This document shows, one piece after another, positions 35,966 through 45,290 of a DNA stretch of 64,000 bases. The position numbers were made by a program, and so were the translations under genes. The notes below the pieces were generated by a model. The model was not told the DNA's origin, made no database searches, and was given only the letters and a program-made list of their open reading frames with translations. This DNA comes from Oceanobacillus oncorhynchi (GTDB lineage: Bacteria; Bacillota; Bacilli; Bacillales; Amphibacillaceae). Numbering within the stretch: position 1 is the stretch's first letter; the number at the start of each line of letters is the position of its first letter. The stretch spans positions 3,720,001-3,784,000 of the forward strand of contig NZ_CDGG01000001.1 of NCBI RefSeq assembly GCF_000821065.1, read 5' to 3'.

Positions 35966-37363
35966 ATGAAAGTAGCAAAATTTGGAGGAAGTTCTGTAGC
36001 AAATGCAAAACAGATTAAAAAGGTAGCGAATATCATTAAGTCTGATTCCTCCCGAAAAGTGATTGTTGTATCTGCACCAGGGAAACGCTTCTCAGATGAC
36101 GTAAAAATGACAGACTTATTAATCGAGCTTTGTTATGCAAAACAGCAAAATCAAGATCATGATTTGCAGTTACAAAACATCATGGTTAGATTTCAAGAAA
36201 TAATAGAGGATTTGAGCCTTGACCAGTCTATTTTAGAAGATATTCAGCAAACCATTGAAAAGTATCTTCAGTTTGATATATCACCTATGGCACAGCTTGA
36301 TGCTTTAAAATCCATCGGTGAAGACAGTTCTGCTAAAATCGTAAGTGCTTATTTAAAGCATTTAGGCTTAAATGCAAGCTATGTCAATCCAAAAGAGGCT
36401 GGAATTTTTGTCAGTAATGAACCTGGAAATGCTCAATTATTGCCGGAAAGCTTTTCTAGAATTTATAAACTCAGAGAACGCGAAGGTGTATCTGTCGTCC
36501 CCGGATTCTTTGGTTATACCGAAAATAATGATTTAGTTACCTTCTCCCGGGGCGGTTCCGATATTACTGGAGCTATCTTAGCTGCAGGTACCAAAGCAAG
36601 CTTGTACGAAAATTTCACAGACGTTGATTCAGTGTTTGCGGTAAATCCAAACTTTGTAGAAAATCCTAAAGATATTACTGTTCTAACATATAAGGAAATG
36701 CGGGAATTATCTTATGCCGGCTTTTCTGTATTTCACGACGAAGCGCTTATCCCGGCTTTTAAAGAAGAAATCCCGGTCTGTATCAAAAACACCAACAACC
36801 CGGAAGCGCCCGGCACAATGGTTGTTGCAGAAAGAGATTCCACAGATCAATGTGTAGTAGGCATAGCAAGCGACGTCGGCTTCTGCAGCTTATACGTCAG
36901 TAAATTCCTGATGAACCGGGAAGTCGGGTTTGGCCGAAAGCTGTTAAATATTTTTGAAGATGAAGGAATCTCCTTCGAGCATGCACCTTCTGGAATTGAT
37001 GATATGTCTGTTATTTTCAGAGATCATCTTTTCACACCTGAAAAGGAACAGATTGTTATTGACCGTATCCGCAATGAATTGCATGTGGATACCGTAAGTA
37101 TTCATCGTGACCTGGCTGTTGTTATGGTGGTCGGAGAAGGATTGGTAAACACAATTGGTGTTGCCGCTAAAGCTACCGCATCGTTTGCTAAAGCGGGTAT
37201 CAATATTGATATGATTAACCAAGGCTCTTCAGAAGTATCCATGATGTTCGGTGTTCACGCAGTTGATTTGGAAAAAGCAATTCAGTCGCTGTACAAAGAA
37301 TTTTTCACAGAGGATGAATCCAATTTAACTTTCCCTTCTGCAGTCGCAAGAGGCCATCAATAA
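35966..37363 (+). CDS. yclM: Aspartate kinase (YclM/aspartokinase III type)
   Basis: Phosphorylates L-aspartate, the first step to lysine, threonine, methionine and DAP. It has 465 residues, the monofunctional long type. Features: the N-terminal VAKFGGSSVAN nucleotide/phosphate motif, the VTFSRGGSDITGA catalytic stretch near 190-203, FTDVDSVF, and two C-terminal ACT domains (about 305-460) for amino acid feedback. The class is the B. subtilis YclM/ThrD (Lys+Thr inhibited) group by length and motif; effector specificity cannot be read. It is monocistronic, with its own terminator, and the leader may fold over a weak ribosome site. Confidence 0.9.
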   Translation: MKVAKFGGSSVANAKQIKKVANIIKSDSSRKVIVVSAPGKRFSDDVKMTDLLIELCYAKQQNQDHDLQLQNIMVRFQEIIEDLSLDQSILEDIQQTIEKYLQFDISPMAQLDALKSIGEDSSAKIVSAYLKHLGLNASYVNPKEAGIFVSNEPGNAQLLPESFSRIYKLREREGVSVVPGFFGYTENNDLVTFSRGGSDITGAILAAGTKASLYENFTDVDSVFAVNPNFVENPKDITVLTYKEMRELSYAGFSVFHDEALIPAFKEEIPVCIKNTNNPEAPGTMVVAERDSTDQCVVGIASDVGFCSLYVSKFLMNREVGFGRKLLNIFEDEGISFEHAPSGIDDMSVIFRDHLFTPEKEQIVIDRIRNELHVDTVSIHRDLAVVMVVGEGLVNTIGVAAKATASFAKAGINIDMINQGSSEVSMMFGVHAVDLEKAIQSLYKEFFTEDESNLTFPSAVARGHQ

Positions 37364-37374
37364 TACGAAAGCAT

Positions 37375-37420
37375 AAAACATCGCATGAGAGCAAAATTTC
37401 GCTCTCATGCGATGTTTTTT
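37375..37420 (+). terminator. Terminator of the aspartokinase gene
   Basis: AAAACATCGCATGAGAGC (37375-37392) pairs perfectly over 18 bp with 37401-37418, ending in a T-run. Confidence 0.93.
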
Positions 37421-37486
37421 GAAACAAATCCCGTTTTGCAAACGTATAGTATAACAGCTATCTACTGACAGAAAGGTGTTTTAGTT

Positions 37487-37981
37487 ATGAAAAATGCTAA
37501 AAAAATCACCTCCTTACTTGCAATATCTTGCATGCTTTGTATTATAGTCGGTCCGTTAGGTATTTGGATGGTATATCAAAAAGCAGCATTCCCAGGAGAA
37601 TTATCAGCAAGTGGAATAGAAATAAATGAATCCTTCTCGCCGGCAGACAATCGTAAAACCACAGAAATTTGGGCCTACCCGGCAACAACTAATGCAAATG
37701 AAGTGCGGTGCATTACAGAAAAGAATAGTGAAGAAGTTTCTTTGGATTCTAAAAATACAGAAGTCACCTTTTCAGATACAGAGGTAACTCACCTTTTTAC
37801 CAATGATGGCGAGTACTCTCATTTTGACCGCATACAATGTCAGGGCGGAGATGTAGAATCCATTTACATTTCCTCTCACTTCTCTGACCAGACGGCGCAT
37901 CGTTTTATTTTTGCTCTCTCTATAGCTACGCCTATTTTAACCGGATCTGGATTTATCTTATATCGCAGGAATCAAAAGTAA
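37487..37981 (+). CDS. Hypothetical membrane protein with an extracytoplasmic domain
   Basis: I do not recognise this 164-residue protein. It has an N-terminal membrane span (about 8-29), an acidic, Ser/Thr-rich domain of about 105 residues that is probably outside the cell, and a C-terminal span (about 139-157) followed by a short basic tail (YRRNQK). The outer domain has two cysteines (about 73 and 118) that could form a disulfide. AGAAAGGTG precedes the ATG, and its own terminator follows, so it is a standalone gene. It lies between yclM and glnA, where B. subtilis has nothing comparable. Confidence 0.7.
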   Translation: MKNAKKITSLLAISCMLCIIVGPLGIWMVYQKAAFPGELSASGIEINESFSPADNRKTTEIWAYPATTNANEVRCITEKNSEEVSLDSKNTEVTFSDTEVTHLFTNDGEYSHFDRIQCQGGDVESIYISSHFSDQTAHRFIFALSIATPILTGSGFILYRRNQK

Positions 37982-37983
37982 AC

Positions 37984-38036
37984 AAATAAAGACACGCAAG
38001 CAGGTTGAAGCACGAACTGCTTGCGTGTCTTTATTT
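37984..38036. terminator. Terminator after the hypothetical membrane protein
   Basis: 37984-38003 pairs perfectly over 20 bp with 38017-38036, with CTGCTTGCGTGTC in the right arm followed by TTTATTT. A-rich left and T-rich right flanks allow function in both directions. Confidence 0.9.
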
Positions 38037-38109
38037 ACAAGAGCAATAAAAAACCATTCCATCATATTTTTTCGAATTATTCCACGCATCCAAAATCTGT
38101 CCCTTTCAC

Positions 38110-38154
38110 AAAAAAAGGTACTGTGCTAAAACAAAAAGTCTATGCACAGTACCT
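38110..38154 (-). terminator. Terminator of glnRA
   Basis: AGGTACTGTGC (38116-38126) pairs with GCACAGTACCT (38144-38154). On the minus strand seven T follow. It lies about 50 bases past the glnA stop. Confidence 0.85.
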
Positions 38155-38206
38155 AAACAGCTGTTATTTATTAATGTTTAAGAGATAGTAATTCTTTACG
38201 TCTGAA

Positions 38207-39544
38207 TTAATAGTTCGTCAGATACTGCTCGCGCTCCCATGGGTGCACAGTTGTACGGAACATATCCCACTCAATATCTTTTGCTTCAATAAAGTGTTCG
38301 AATAAATGCTCTCCTAAAGATTCAACAAGCACTTCATCCTGCTCAAGCAAATCCATTGCTTCTTTTAAAGTAGACGGTAAATCTTTCACACCATTCTCTT
38401 CGCGCTCTGCTTTATTCATAACATAAATGTTGCGGTCGACAGATTCTGGCACGTCTAACTTTCTCTTAATGCCGTCTAAGCCAGAAGCTAATAGTACGGA
38501 TAATGCCATATACGGGTTAGCAGCCGGGTCAACACTTCGTACTTCTACACGAGTACTTAAACCGCGTGAGCTCGGGATACGAACAAGCGGGCTGCGGTTA
38601 GATGCAGACCATGCCACGTAACAAGGCGCTTCGTATCCGGGTACAAGACGCTTATAAGAGTTGACTGTAGGATTTGTTATCGCTGTAAAGTTTGTCGCAT
38701 GATCAATAATGCCGGCGATAAACTGATAAGCTGTCTGACTTAGTTCTAACTCACCTTTTGTATCGTAAAATTTATTTTCTTTTCCTGAGAAAAGGGACAT
38801 ATTTACATGCATTCCTGATCCATTCACTCCAAATAATGGTTTCGGCATAAATGTAGCGTGTAAATTATGCTTTCTGGCAATGGTTTTTACTACCAGCTTG
38901 AAGGTTTGAATATCATCTGCATGCTTCACTGCATCCGAATATTTAAAATCAATTTCATGCTGTCCAGGGGCAACCTCATGGTGAGATGCTTCAATTTCAA
39001 AGCCCATTTCTTCCAGCTCTAATACAATATCACGTCGGCAGTTTTCACCCAGGTCTGTCGGCGCTAAGTCAAAATAACCGCCGTGGTCATTCAATTCCAG
39101 TGTAGGTTCTCTGTTTTCATCCAATTTGAATAAGAAGAACTCCGGCTCCGCACCAATATTAAATGCATCAAATCCTAATTCCTCCATTTTTTTCAGGTTG
39201 CGTTTCAGGTTATAACGCGGGCAGCCTGCAAAAGGAGTACCATCCGGATTATAGATATCACAGATAAAACGCGCCACTTTTCCTTTTTCAGAAGTCCAAG
39301 GGAATACAATGAATGTATCCAAATCAGGATGCAAGAGCATATCTGATTCTTCAATACGGACAAACCCTTCGATGCTGGACCCGTCAAAAGCCATTTTATT
39401 ATCTAATGCTTTGTCAAGCTGGCTTAAAGGGATTTCAACGTTTTTAATGGTTCCGAGCATATCTGTAAACTGCAGGCGGATAAAACGTACATTCTCCTCT
39501 TTAATCTGTGTAATAATTTCTTCTCTGGTTAATTTCTTAGCCAT
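38207..39544 (-). CDS. glnA: Glutamine synthetase, type I-alpha
   Basis: ATP-dependent synthesis of glutamine from glutamate and ammonia. It also acts as a sensor: feedback-inhibited enzyme controls GlnR and TnrA. I choose the ATG at 39544 (445 residues, GSI-alpha length), with AGGAGGAG 5 bases upstream. Motifs: the FDGSSIEGF beta-Asp loop (about 52-60), EPEFFLF with metal Glu, [23 protein letters not shown], and NRSPLVRIP near 340. The adenylylation segment of GSI-beta is absent. It lies downstream of glnR in one operon. Confidence 0.97.
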   Translation of the reverse strand: MAKKLTREEIITQIKEENVRFIRLQFTDMLGTIKNVEIPLSQLDKALDNKMAFDGSSIEGFVRIEESDMLLHPDLDTFIVFPWTSEKGKVARFICDIYNPDGTPFAGCPRYNLKRNLKKMEELGFDAFNIGAEPEFFLFKLDENREPTLELNDHGGYFDLAPTDLGENCRRDIVLELEEMGFEIEASHHEVAPGQHEIDFKYSDAVKHADDIQTFKLVVKTIARKHNLHATFMPKPLFGVNGSGMHVNMSLFSGKENKFYDTKGELELSQTAYQFIAGIIDHATNFTAITNPTVNSYKRLVPGYEAPCYVAWSASNRSPLVRIPSSRGLSTRVEVRSVDPAANPYMALSVLLASGLDGIKRKLDVPESVDRNIYVMNKAEREENGVKDLPSTLKEAMDLLEQDEVLVESLGEHLFEHFIEAKDIEWDMFRTTVHPWEREQYLTNY

Positions 39545-39630
39545 TTGTTCTCCTCCTAAAAATTCATTTAAGTATGAAAAGAAAACCTCCACTACACTGT
39601 CTTTGCAGCGAAAACTCTTTTAACCTGATG

Positions 39631-40038
39631 TTAATGCTTTATAAAAAAGCGTGCCAGTTCTCCTTGCCTCATACTGGCTTTTCCGTATCTTCCCGCTTCG
39701 TTTAATTCATTTTTCAAGATTCCTCTAAGCTCTTTATCCGTTAAATTAGCCGGTGTTTTTTTCTCTTTCTTCGGAGCTTCTTCCGGAGTTTCTTTGTTTT
39801 CTTCATCCAGCAGAAGCTTGATGCCAGCCATATTTAATCCTTTGTCTAAGAGATCCTTGATTTGAAGCAGCCTGTCTACATCGTTAAATGAAAATAGACG
39901 CTGATTTCCTTTTGTCCGCTCGGGAGCAATTAAATCATTTGCTTCATAGTAACGAATTTGTCTCGCAGTCAGTTCGGTTAATTTCATAACTATTCCTATT
40001 GAGAATAAGGGCATTGAACGACGATCTTGATCATTCAA
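39631..40038 (-). CDS. glnR: Nitrogen repressor GlnR (MerR family)
   Basis: Represses glnRA under nitrogen excess after contact with feedback-inhibited GlnA. I start it at the TTG at 40038, 8 bases after GGGGG. This gives 135 residues beginning LNDQDRRSMPLFSIG, the B. subtilis length and N-terminus. The MerR winged HTH is clear (MKLTELTARQIRYYEAND to QRLFSFNDVDRLLQIKDLLDKG). The C-terminal tail, which in B. subtilis restrains dimerisation and contacts GS, is present (ELNEAGRYGKASMRQGELARFF). Upstream lie a consensus promoter and two GlnR-box-like sites. Confidence 0.95.
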   Translation of the reverse strand: MNDQDRRSMPLFSIGIVMKLTELTARQIRYYEANDLIAPERTKGNQRLFSFNDVDRLLQIKDLLDKGLNMAGIKLLLDEENKETPEEAPKKEKKTPANLTDKELRGILKNELNEAGRYGKASMRQGELARFFIKH

Positions 40039-40069
40039 AAGATGACCCCCTTCTTTATATGATACATTC

Positions 40070-40098
40070 AGTATAATGGATGTCAGTTTTAATGTCAA
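40070..40098 (-). promoter_or_regulatory. Sigma-A promoter of glnRA
   Basis: On the minus strand TTGACA (40093-40098), exactly 17 bases, TATACT (40070-40075). This is near-consensus and lies about 32 bases before the glnR start codon. Confidence 0.85.
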
Positions 40099-40120
40099 TG
40101 AAATGTTAGGTTATTTGACA
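40081..40120. promoter_or_regulatory. Paired GlnR operators upstream of glnR
   Basis: TGTTA-N7-TGACA (40104-40120) fits the GlnR/TnrA site TGTNAN7TNACA exactly. TGTCA-N7-TGTCA (40081-40097) is a second, imperfect copy that overlaps the -35 and spacer. Their centres are 23 bases apart, about two helical turns, matching the two-operator layout known for B. subtilis glnRA. Confidence 0.75.
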
Positions 40121-40154
40121 TATAAATTATTCGATACTTATTTTTACCCTCACA

Positions 40155-41396
40155 CTAAGAAATAAAACCTTGATTTTTTAATGTTTTTACTGCTTCGATA
40201 ATGGCAATTTTTACATGCGTATAGGTTAAACCGCCCTGAACATAAGCTGTATACGGAGCACGAATAGGCCCGTCCGCAGACAACTCAATACTCGCCCCTT
40301 GTATAAACGTTCCTGCAGCCATAATCACTTCATCTTCATATCCCGGCATTCCACTCGGATAAGGTGTTACATAAGAATTAATAGGGGAGTTCTCTTGGAT
40401 CGCCTGACAAAAAGCAATCATTTCCTCCGCTGTATGAAAAGTAACTGTTTGTATCAGGTCTGTTCTTTTTTCGTGATAGGACGGCGCTGTCCGGAACCCG
40501 GCCAGCTCCAGAAAACGTGCTGTGAACAAGGCGCCCTTTAAGGCTTCCCCTACGGTATGCGGCGCCATAAAGAAACCCTGATACATTTCCTGAAGCATAC
40601 CGAGAGAAGCTCCTGTTTCCTTGCCCAGACCAGGAGCTGTCAGACGGTTTGCACATAAATGGATCAGGTCTTGACGGCCTGCAATATATCCTCCTGCCCG
40701 GACTAATCCGCCGCCAGGGTTTTTAATGAGTGAACCGGCAATCAAGTCGGCACCGACATGCAGCGGTTCTTTTGTTTCTGTAAATTCCCCATAGCAATTA
40801 TCAACAAATACGATAACAGATGGATCAATAGCTTTCACAAAATCCACCATTTCTTTTATTTCACTAATCGTGAAGGAAGGTCTGGCATCATAACCTTTTG
40901 AACGCTGGATAGCAATAACTTTCGTCTGCTTTGTCCAGCTGCTTTTTATCGCTTCAAAGTCAATTTCCCCTGTTTCTTTTAAGGCAACCTCACGATACCC
41001 AATTTGAAAATCAGCAAGCGATCCTTCTTCTTTGCCGGGCTTCCCGATTACTTCTTCCAACGTATCATATGGATGCCCTGTAATATAAACAAGCTCATCC
41101 TGCGGGCGGAGCATGCCGAATAAAGCTGTTGTAATAGCATGTGTACCCGAAACAATCTGCGGCCGCACAACGGCATCCTCTCCGCCGAAAACCTGCGCAT
41201 ATACCGCTTCTAAGCCTTCCCGGCCTAAATCATCGTACCCATAGCCTGTTGTCCCTTGCAGGTGTGCGTCACTAATCCGATGATTTCGGAAGGCCTCCAG
41301 AACACGTCTTTGATTTTTCTCTACAATTTCTTGTATATACTGGTGACCTTCTAAACAATCTTTTTCTGCTTCTATTATAAGTGATTCTGCTTGCAT
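40155..41396 (-). CDS. ynbB: YnbB family PLP protein (methionine gamma-lyase/aluminium resistance family)
   Basis: PLP fold-type I protein of 413 residues. Relatives are annotated as aluminium resistance or methionine gamma-lyase-like proteins; no activity is established for most. The probable PLP lysine lies in GSLIKNPGGG (about residue 238), preceded by the VFVDNCYGEF aspartate motif and by a glycine-rich phosphate site (IVSGTHAIT). GAGGAG precedes the ATG. It starts 3 bases after hflX and ends 116 bases before glnR; the order spoVK-hflX-ynbB-glnR-glnA is the same as in B. subtilis. Confidence 0.9.
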   Translation of the reverse strand: MQAESLIIEAEKDCLEGHQYIQEIVEKNQRRVLEAFRNHRISDAHLQGTTGYGYDDLGREGLEAVYAQVFGGEDAVVRPQIVSGTHAITTALFGMLRPQDELVYITGHPYDTLEEVIGKPGKEEGSLADFQIGYREVALKETGEIDFEAIKSSWTKQTKVIAIQRSKGYDARPSFTISEIKEMVDFVKAIDPSVIVFVDNCYGEFTETKEPLHVGADLIAGSLIKNPGGGLVRAGGYIAGRQDLIHLCANRLTAPGLGKETGASLGMLQEMYQGFFMAPHTVGEALKGALFTARFLELAGFRTAPSYHEKRTDLIQTVTFHTAEEMIAFCQAIQENSPINSYVTPYPSGMPGYEDEVIMAAGTFIQGASIELSADGPIRAPYTAYVQGGLTYTHVKIAIIEAVKTLKNQGFIS

Positions 41397-41399
41397 CGT

Positions 41400-42641
41400 T
41401 TACTTCTCCTCTACAAATCGGTGAAATGGATGATTTTTTCTGACATAGCCCTGCACATGAAATTGGTTCGTTTCCTCCAGCAGTTCTTTTTTGACAACTA
41501 ACGCTGCTGACTGAAGCTGGTACAACAAATCTCCTTCACTTGAATCTAACACAATGTCAAATAAATCCCATTCTTCTTTTAATACTTCTTCCATTTTGAT
41601 TAATAATGCATGTAAGTCTTCTTCCTCTAATGCACTAATTTGAATATTAGGGAATTGGTTTGCCAAAAAGAAATCGGCCTCCAGCTGATCCTTTTTATTA
41701 TACACGGTCAATACCGGGATATGGCCGGCGTCTAATTCCTGCAAAAGCTTGCGAACGGTTTCCTGCTGCTGTAATAAATCAGGATCTGAGATATCGACCA
41801 CATGCAGAAGAAAATCTGCTTCTGTCACTTCCTCCAGTGTTGATTTAAATGCAGCAATCAGGGCTGTCGGGAGATCCTGAATAAACCCGACTGTATCTGT
41901 TATTAAGCTTTTCAAACCGCTGGGGAATTGAATACGGCGCGTGAGCGGATCCAGCGTTGCAAATAGTTGGTCCTCTTCTAATGAATGACTATTTGTCAAT
42001 CTGTTAAATATCGTTGACTTCCCCGCATTCGTATACCCGACAATCGCTATTTGGAAAACATCGTTTGATCGTCTGCGCTTCCGATATTGATCCCGCTGCT
42101 TCACAACCAGCTGTAAGCGGCGTTTGATATCATAGATTCTTCTTTCGATATGCCGGCGGTCTGTTTCCAATTTTGTTTCCCCTGGCCCTCTTGTCCCGAT
42201 TCCACCGCCAAGTCTGGACAAATTAGCCCCTTGTCCATGCAAACGGGGAAGCAAATACTCCAACTGAGCCAGCTCGACCTGGAGCTTCCCTTCCTTCGTT
42301 TGCGCGCGCATCGCAAAAATATCCAATATCAATTGACTTCGATCAAGGACACGAACATCCAGTGTATCGGCTAAATTGCGAACCTGACCAGCCGATAACT
42401 CATTATTAGCTACTACCAAATCAATTCCCTCTGCGCGAATGATTTGAGCTACTTCCTGAAGCTTTCCTTCTCCGATATAGGTAGCCGGATGGATACGTTC
42501 CCGATTTTGTGTGATAACGTCCTGAACCTGCCCTCCTGCAGTTTTACACAGAGAAACAAGCTCATCTAAAGAAGAATCGAATTGAGGTTCAGATCTTTCA
42601 GATTGGTTAACCGCAATTACTAATACATTTTCTACTGTCAT
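41400..42641 (-). CDS. hflX: Ribosome-associated GTPase HflX
   Basis: OBG-HflX-family GTPase that splits stalled or hibernating 70S ribosomes under stress. It has 413 residues. N-terminal HflX domain with a glycine-rich loop (GGGIGTRGPGE, about 152-162), a coiled-coil linker, then the G domain: G1 GYTNAGKST (about 202-210), G3 DTVGFIQDLP and G4 NKKD. ATG has AAGAGGT upstream. Between spoVK and ynbB, all on the minus strand with short gaps. Confidence 0.94.
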   Translation of the reverse strand: MTVENVLVIAVNQSERSEPQFDSSLDELVSLCKTAGGQVQDVITQNRERIHPATYIGEGKLQEVAQIIRAEGIDLVVANNELSAGQVRNLADTLDVRVLDRSQLILDIFAMRAQTKEGKLQVELAQLEYLLPRLHGQGANLSRLGGGIGTRGPGETKLETDRRHIERRIYDIKRRLQLVVKQRDQYRKRRRSNDVFQIAIVGYTNAGKSTIFNRLTNSHSLEEDQLFATLDPLTRRIQFPSGLKSLITDTVGFIQDLPTALIAAFKSTLEEVTEADFLLHVVDISDPDLLQQQETVRKLLQELDAGHIPVLTVYNKKDQLEADFFLANQFPNIQISALEEEDLHALLIKMEEVLKEEWDLFDIVLDSSEGDLLYQLQSAALVVKKELLEETNQFHVQGYVRKNHPFHRFVEEK

Positions 42642-42690
42642 AGCCTACCTCTTTCTTAAAATAGTTCTTATACTATCATACCCATTATTT

Positions 42691-43602
42691 CTATTCTAGC
42701 AACAAATCCTGGTCTGTTAAAACAATTAAATCTCTGGATACCATTTTGTCAGAGTTAAGCAGCCGGACCGCCTGCAGCCGGATTGCTTTTTCAATTACAT
42801 TCCGCACATATCTCGCATTCGAAAAATTATAGTTATCTTCCCGCAATTTTTTGGCCAAATGATTGCGAAACTTCCATTCCGCCTGTTTTGATAATTGATA
42901 CTGTCTTTCACTCAGCATACGGTTTCCTATATTTAATAATTCATCCACAGAGTAATCATCAAAATCTAAAATAAACGGAAATCGAGATTCGAGGCCGGGA
43001 TTCATCGAAAGAAAACGATCCATTTCGCGCGGATAACCAGCAAGGATGAGAACCATATCTTCCCGTCCGTCTTCCATATGCTTTACAAGCAGATCAATCG
43101 CTTCTTTACCAAAATCTTTTTCTCCGCCCCGAGATAAAGAATAAGCTTCATCAATAAACAGAATACCTCCCATCGCCTTCTGGATAACCGCTCTTGTTTT
43201 TTGCGCTGTCTGGCCGATATATTCTCCGACTAAATCGGCACGCTCCGCCTCTATAAAATGCCCTTTTGAAAGGATATTCATATCATGATAAAGCTTTGCT
43301 AATTTTCGGGCTACCGTCGTCTTTCCCGTTCCCGGATTCCCCTTAAACAGCATATGAAGAACCTGTTTCGAACTTTTTAACCCTTCTTCCTTTCTCTTTT
43401 CATTGATAAGAATACTCGCATAAATCTCTTTAATGGACGTTTTTAAGTCATTTAATCCGACAAACGATGCAAATTCTTTATCGACGATTTCAAGCGGCGA
43501 ATGCTTTTGTTTTTTTACACGGAGATTCGCGCTGGATTGCGGTGTATTCTCACTTAATATAATATTAATACGGCCATTTTTATACCCTTCTGCCTGTGCC
43601 AA
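42691..43602 (-). CDS. spoVK: Stage V sporulation protein K (AAA+ ATPase)
   Basis: Mother-cell AAA+ protein of the CbbX/SpoVK group needed for spore maturation; the remodelled target is unknown. It has 303 residues, a little shorter than B. subtilis SpoVK. Walker A is FKGNPGTGKTT (about 89-99), Walker B is GILFIDEAYSL, and the sensor/arginine region is NPGLESRFPF. Start is TTG at 43602, with GGGGTGA about 8 bases upstream, and no in-frame ATG fits. A pair of small hairpins lies in the leader. Upstream of hflX, as in B. subtilis. Confidence 0.93.
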   Translation of the reverse strand: MAQAEGYKNGRINIILSENTPQSSANLRVKKQKHSPLEIVDKEFASFVGLNDLKTSIKEIYASILINEKRKEEGLKSSKQVLHMLFKGNPGTGKTTVARKLAKLYHDMNILSKGHFIEAERADLVGEYIGQTAQKTRAVIQKAMGGILFIDEAYSLSRGGEKDFGKEAIDLLVKHMEDGREDMVLILAGYPREMDRFLSMNPGLESRFPFILDFDDYSVDELLNIGNRMLSERQYQLSKQAEWKFRNHLAKKLREDNYNFSNARYVRNVIEKAIRLQAVRLLNSDKMVSRDLIVLTDQDLLLE

Positions 43603-43734
43603 TTCTCCATCACCCCTTATTCCCTAACAATATACGCAAATACCTAAAAAGAGGTGACAGATGCCTATAAAGATTCGCCATAGGCTTATCAAAGCATAAT
43701 GCTTTTACCTCCATTAAAAAAAGTATATTCATAC

Positions 43735-43780
43735 AATAAGCGAGTTACCCATCTATGCTTAGACAGGCAACTCGCTTATT
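43735..43780 (-). terminator. Terminator of gltAB
   Basis: AATAAGCGAGTT (43735-43746) pairs with AACTCGCTTATT (43769-43780). It lies 14 bases past the small-subunit stop. The T tract on the minus strand is weak. Confidence 0.6.
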
Positions 43781-43793
43781 TATCACGTTGCTA

Positions 43794-45290
43794 TTACATA
43801 TTCGCAACAGTCGGCAAGGAAGTGGTTCCCATTAAATATTCATCAACCTGGTAAGCCGCTTCTCTCCCTTCATTAATTGCCCAGACAATTAAGCTCTGAC
43901 CGCGGCGGGCATCTCCTGCTGTAAATACATTTTCTTCTGTCGTTAAAAACTTTCCATAAGCTGCAAGCACGCGGTTTCGCATCGTTTTCACCCCAAATGC
44001 TTTAACAGCTGTTTCCTCAGCACCTTCAAAACCGATAGCAATTAACACAAGCTGTGCCGGCCACACTTTTTCAGTTCCCGGTATTTCCTCAAAAAAGAAG
44101 ACACCATTTTCATCCTGTTTTTTCTCCATTTGAATCGTATGCAGCTCTTTTAAATTCCCCTGCGCATCTGTTACAAATTTTTGTGTCTGGATAGAATATT
44201 CACGAATATCCTTCCTGAATTTTTCTTTTGCTTCCTTGTGCGCGTATTCCAGACTGAATACCTGCGGATAAGCCGGCCATTGATTGGAGTCAGCGCGCCT
44301 TACCGGCAGCTGCGGATGCTTTCCGAATTGGACAATGCTTTTAGCTCCCTGACGAAGTGCTGTGGCGATGCAATCCGCGCCAGTATCTCCGCCGCCGATA
44401 ACAATCACATCTTTTCCTTCTGCATTTAACTCCTCTTCCAACTCGATGTCTGCATCAAGCAGCTTTTTCGTTGAACGCGTCAAGTAATCCATCGCAAAAC
44501 GGACTCCCTTTCCATCTCTTCCTTCTAAAGGCAGATCACGATGCTTCTGGGCACCAGTACAAATAATCACCGAATCAAAGCTTGCTTTCATATCCTCGGC
44601 TGAAATATCCTTTCCTACCTCGGTGTTCAATACAAAATGAATCCCTTCCTGCCGTAGCAATTGAATACGCCGTTCAACGACTCCCTTATCCAGCTTCATG
44701 TTTGGAATACCATAGATCAATAATCCGCCGGCACGGTCTGCACGTTCGTAAATAGTTACTTCATGCCCCGCCTGGTTTAATTGATCTGCTGCCGCTAATC
44801 CAGCCGGCCCCGAACCAATCACAGCGATTTTTTTGCCAGTACGCACTTCTGGAATTCGCGGTTCAATCCAGCCTTCTTCAAAGCCTTTATCAATAATTTT
44901 CTGCTCAATATTCTTGATCGATACAGCCGGGTCATTAATTGCTACGGTACAAGAACCTTCACATGGGGCAGGACAAACTCTTCCAGTGAATTCAGGAAAA
45001 TTATTAGTTTTCATTAACCTGTCTAGCGCTTCTCTCCATCTGCCTTTATAAACAAGGTCATTCCACTCCGGAATCAGATTATAGACAGGGCAGCCTGAGG
45101 CTGCCCCCTCGATTTCCATGCCGATATGACAAAACGGAATACTGCAATCCATGCAGCGCGCACCCTGCTGGCTTGCTGCATCATCAGAGAAGGTGCCAGC
45201 GTACTCTTTCCAGTCTTTTATTCTTTCAAGCGGGTCACGCTCCGTTGCTTTTTTTCTTTTGATTTCCATAAATCCAGTTGCTTTACCCAT
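43794..45290 (-). CDS. gltB: Glutamate synthase (NADPH), small subunit
   Basis: Supplies electrons from NADPH to the large subunit of GOGAT (gltD in E. coli naming). It has 498 residues. N-terminal cysteine clusters for 4Fe-4S (ARCMDCSIPFCH and FTGRVCPAPCEGSC), FAD site IGSGPAGLAAADQ (about 155) and NADPH site IGGGDTGADCIA near 300. The C-terminus has the FTAGDARRGQSLIVWAI flavin motif. The ATG overlaps the stop of gltA by 8 bases, so translation is coupled. GGGG lies about 11 bases upstream. Confidence 0.96.
   Translation of the reverse strand: MGKATGFMEIKRKKATERDPLERIKDWKEYAGTFSDDAASQQGARCMDCSIPFCHIGMEIEGAASGCPVYNLIPEWNDLVYKGRWREALDRLMKTNNFPEFTGRVCPAPCEGSCTVAINDPAVSIKNIEQKIIDKGFEEGWIEPRIPEVRTGKKIAVIGSGPAGLAAADQLNQAGHEVTIYERADRAGGLLIYGIPNMKLDKGVVERRIQLLRQEGIHFVLNTEVGKDISAEDMKASFDSVIICTGAQKHRDLPLEGRDGKGVRFAMDYLTRSTKKLLDADIELEEELNAEGKDVIVIGGGDTGADCIATALRQGAKSIVQFGKHPQLPVRRADSNQWPAYPQVFSLEYAHKEAKEKFRKDIREYSIQTQKFVTDAQGNLKELHTIQMEKKQDENGVFFFEEIPGTEKVWPAQLVLIAIGFEGAEETAVKAFGVKTMRNRVLAAYGKFLTTEENVFTAGDARRGQSLIVWAINEGREAAYQVDEYLMGTTSLPTVANM

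Noticed and set aside
43661-43699. 12-codon plus-strand ORF with a GAGGTGA site before its ATG
   Set aside because: It points toward the convergent gltB 3' end and has no downstream gene to regulate. Its sequence is explained by the small hairpins there.
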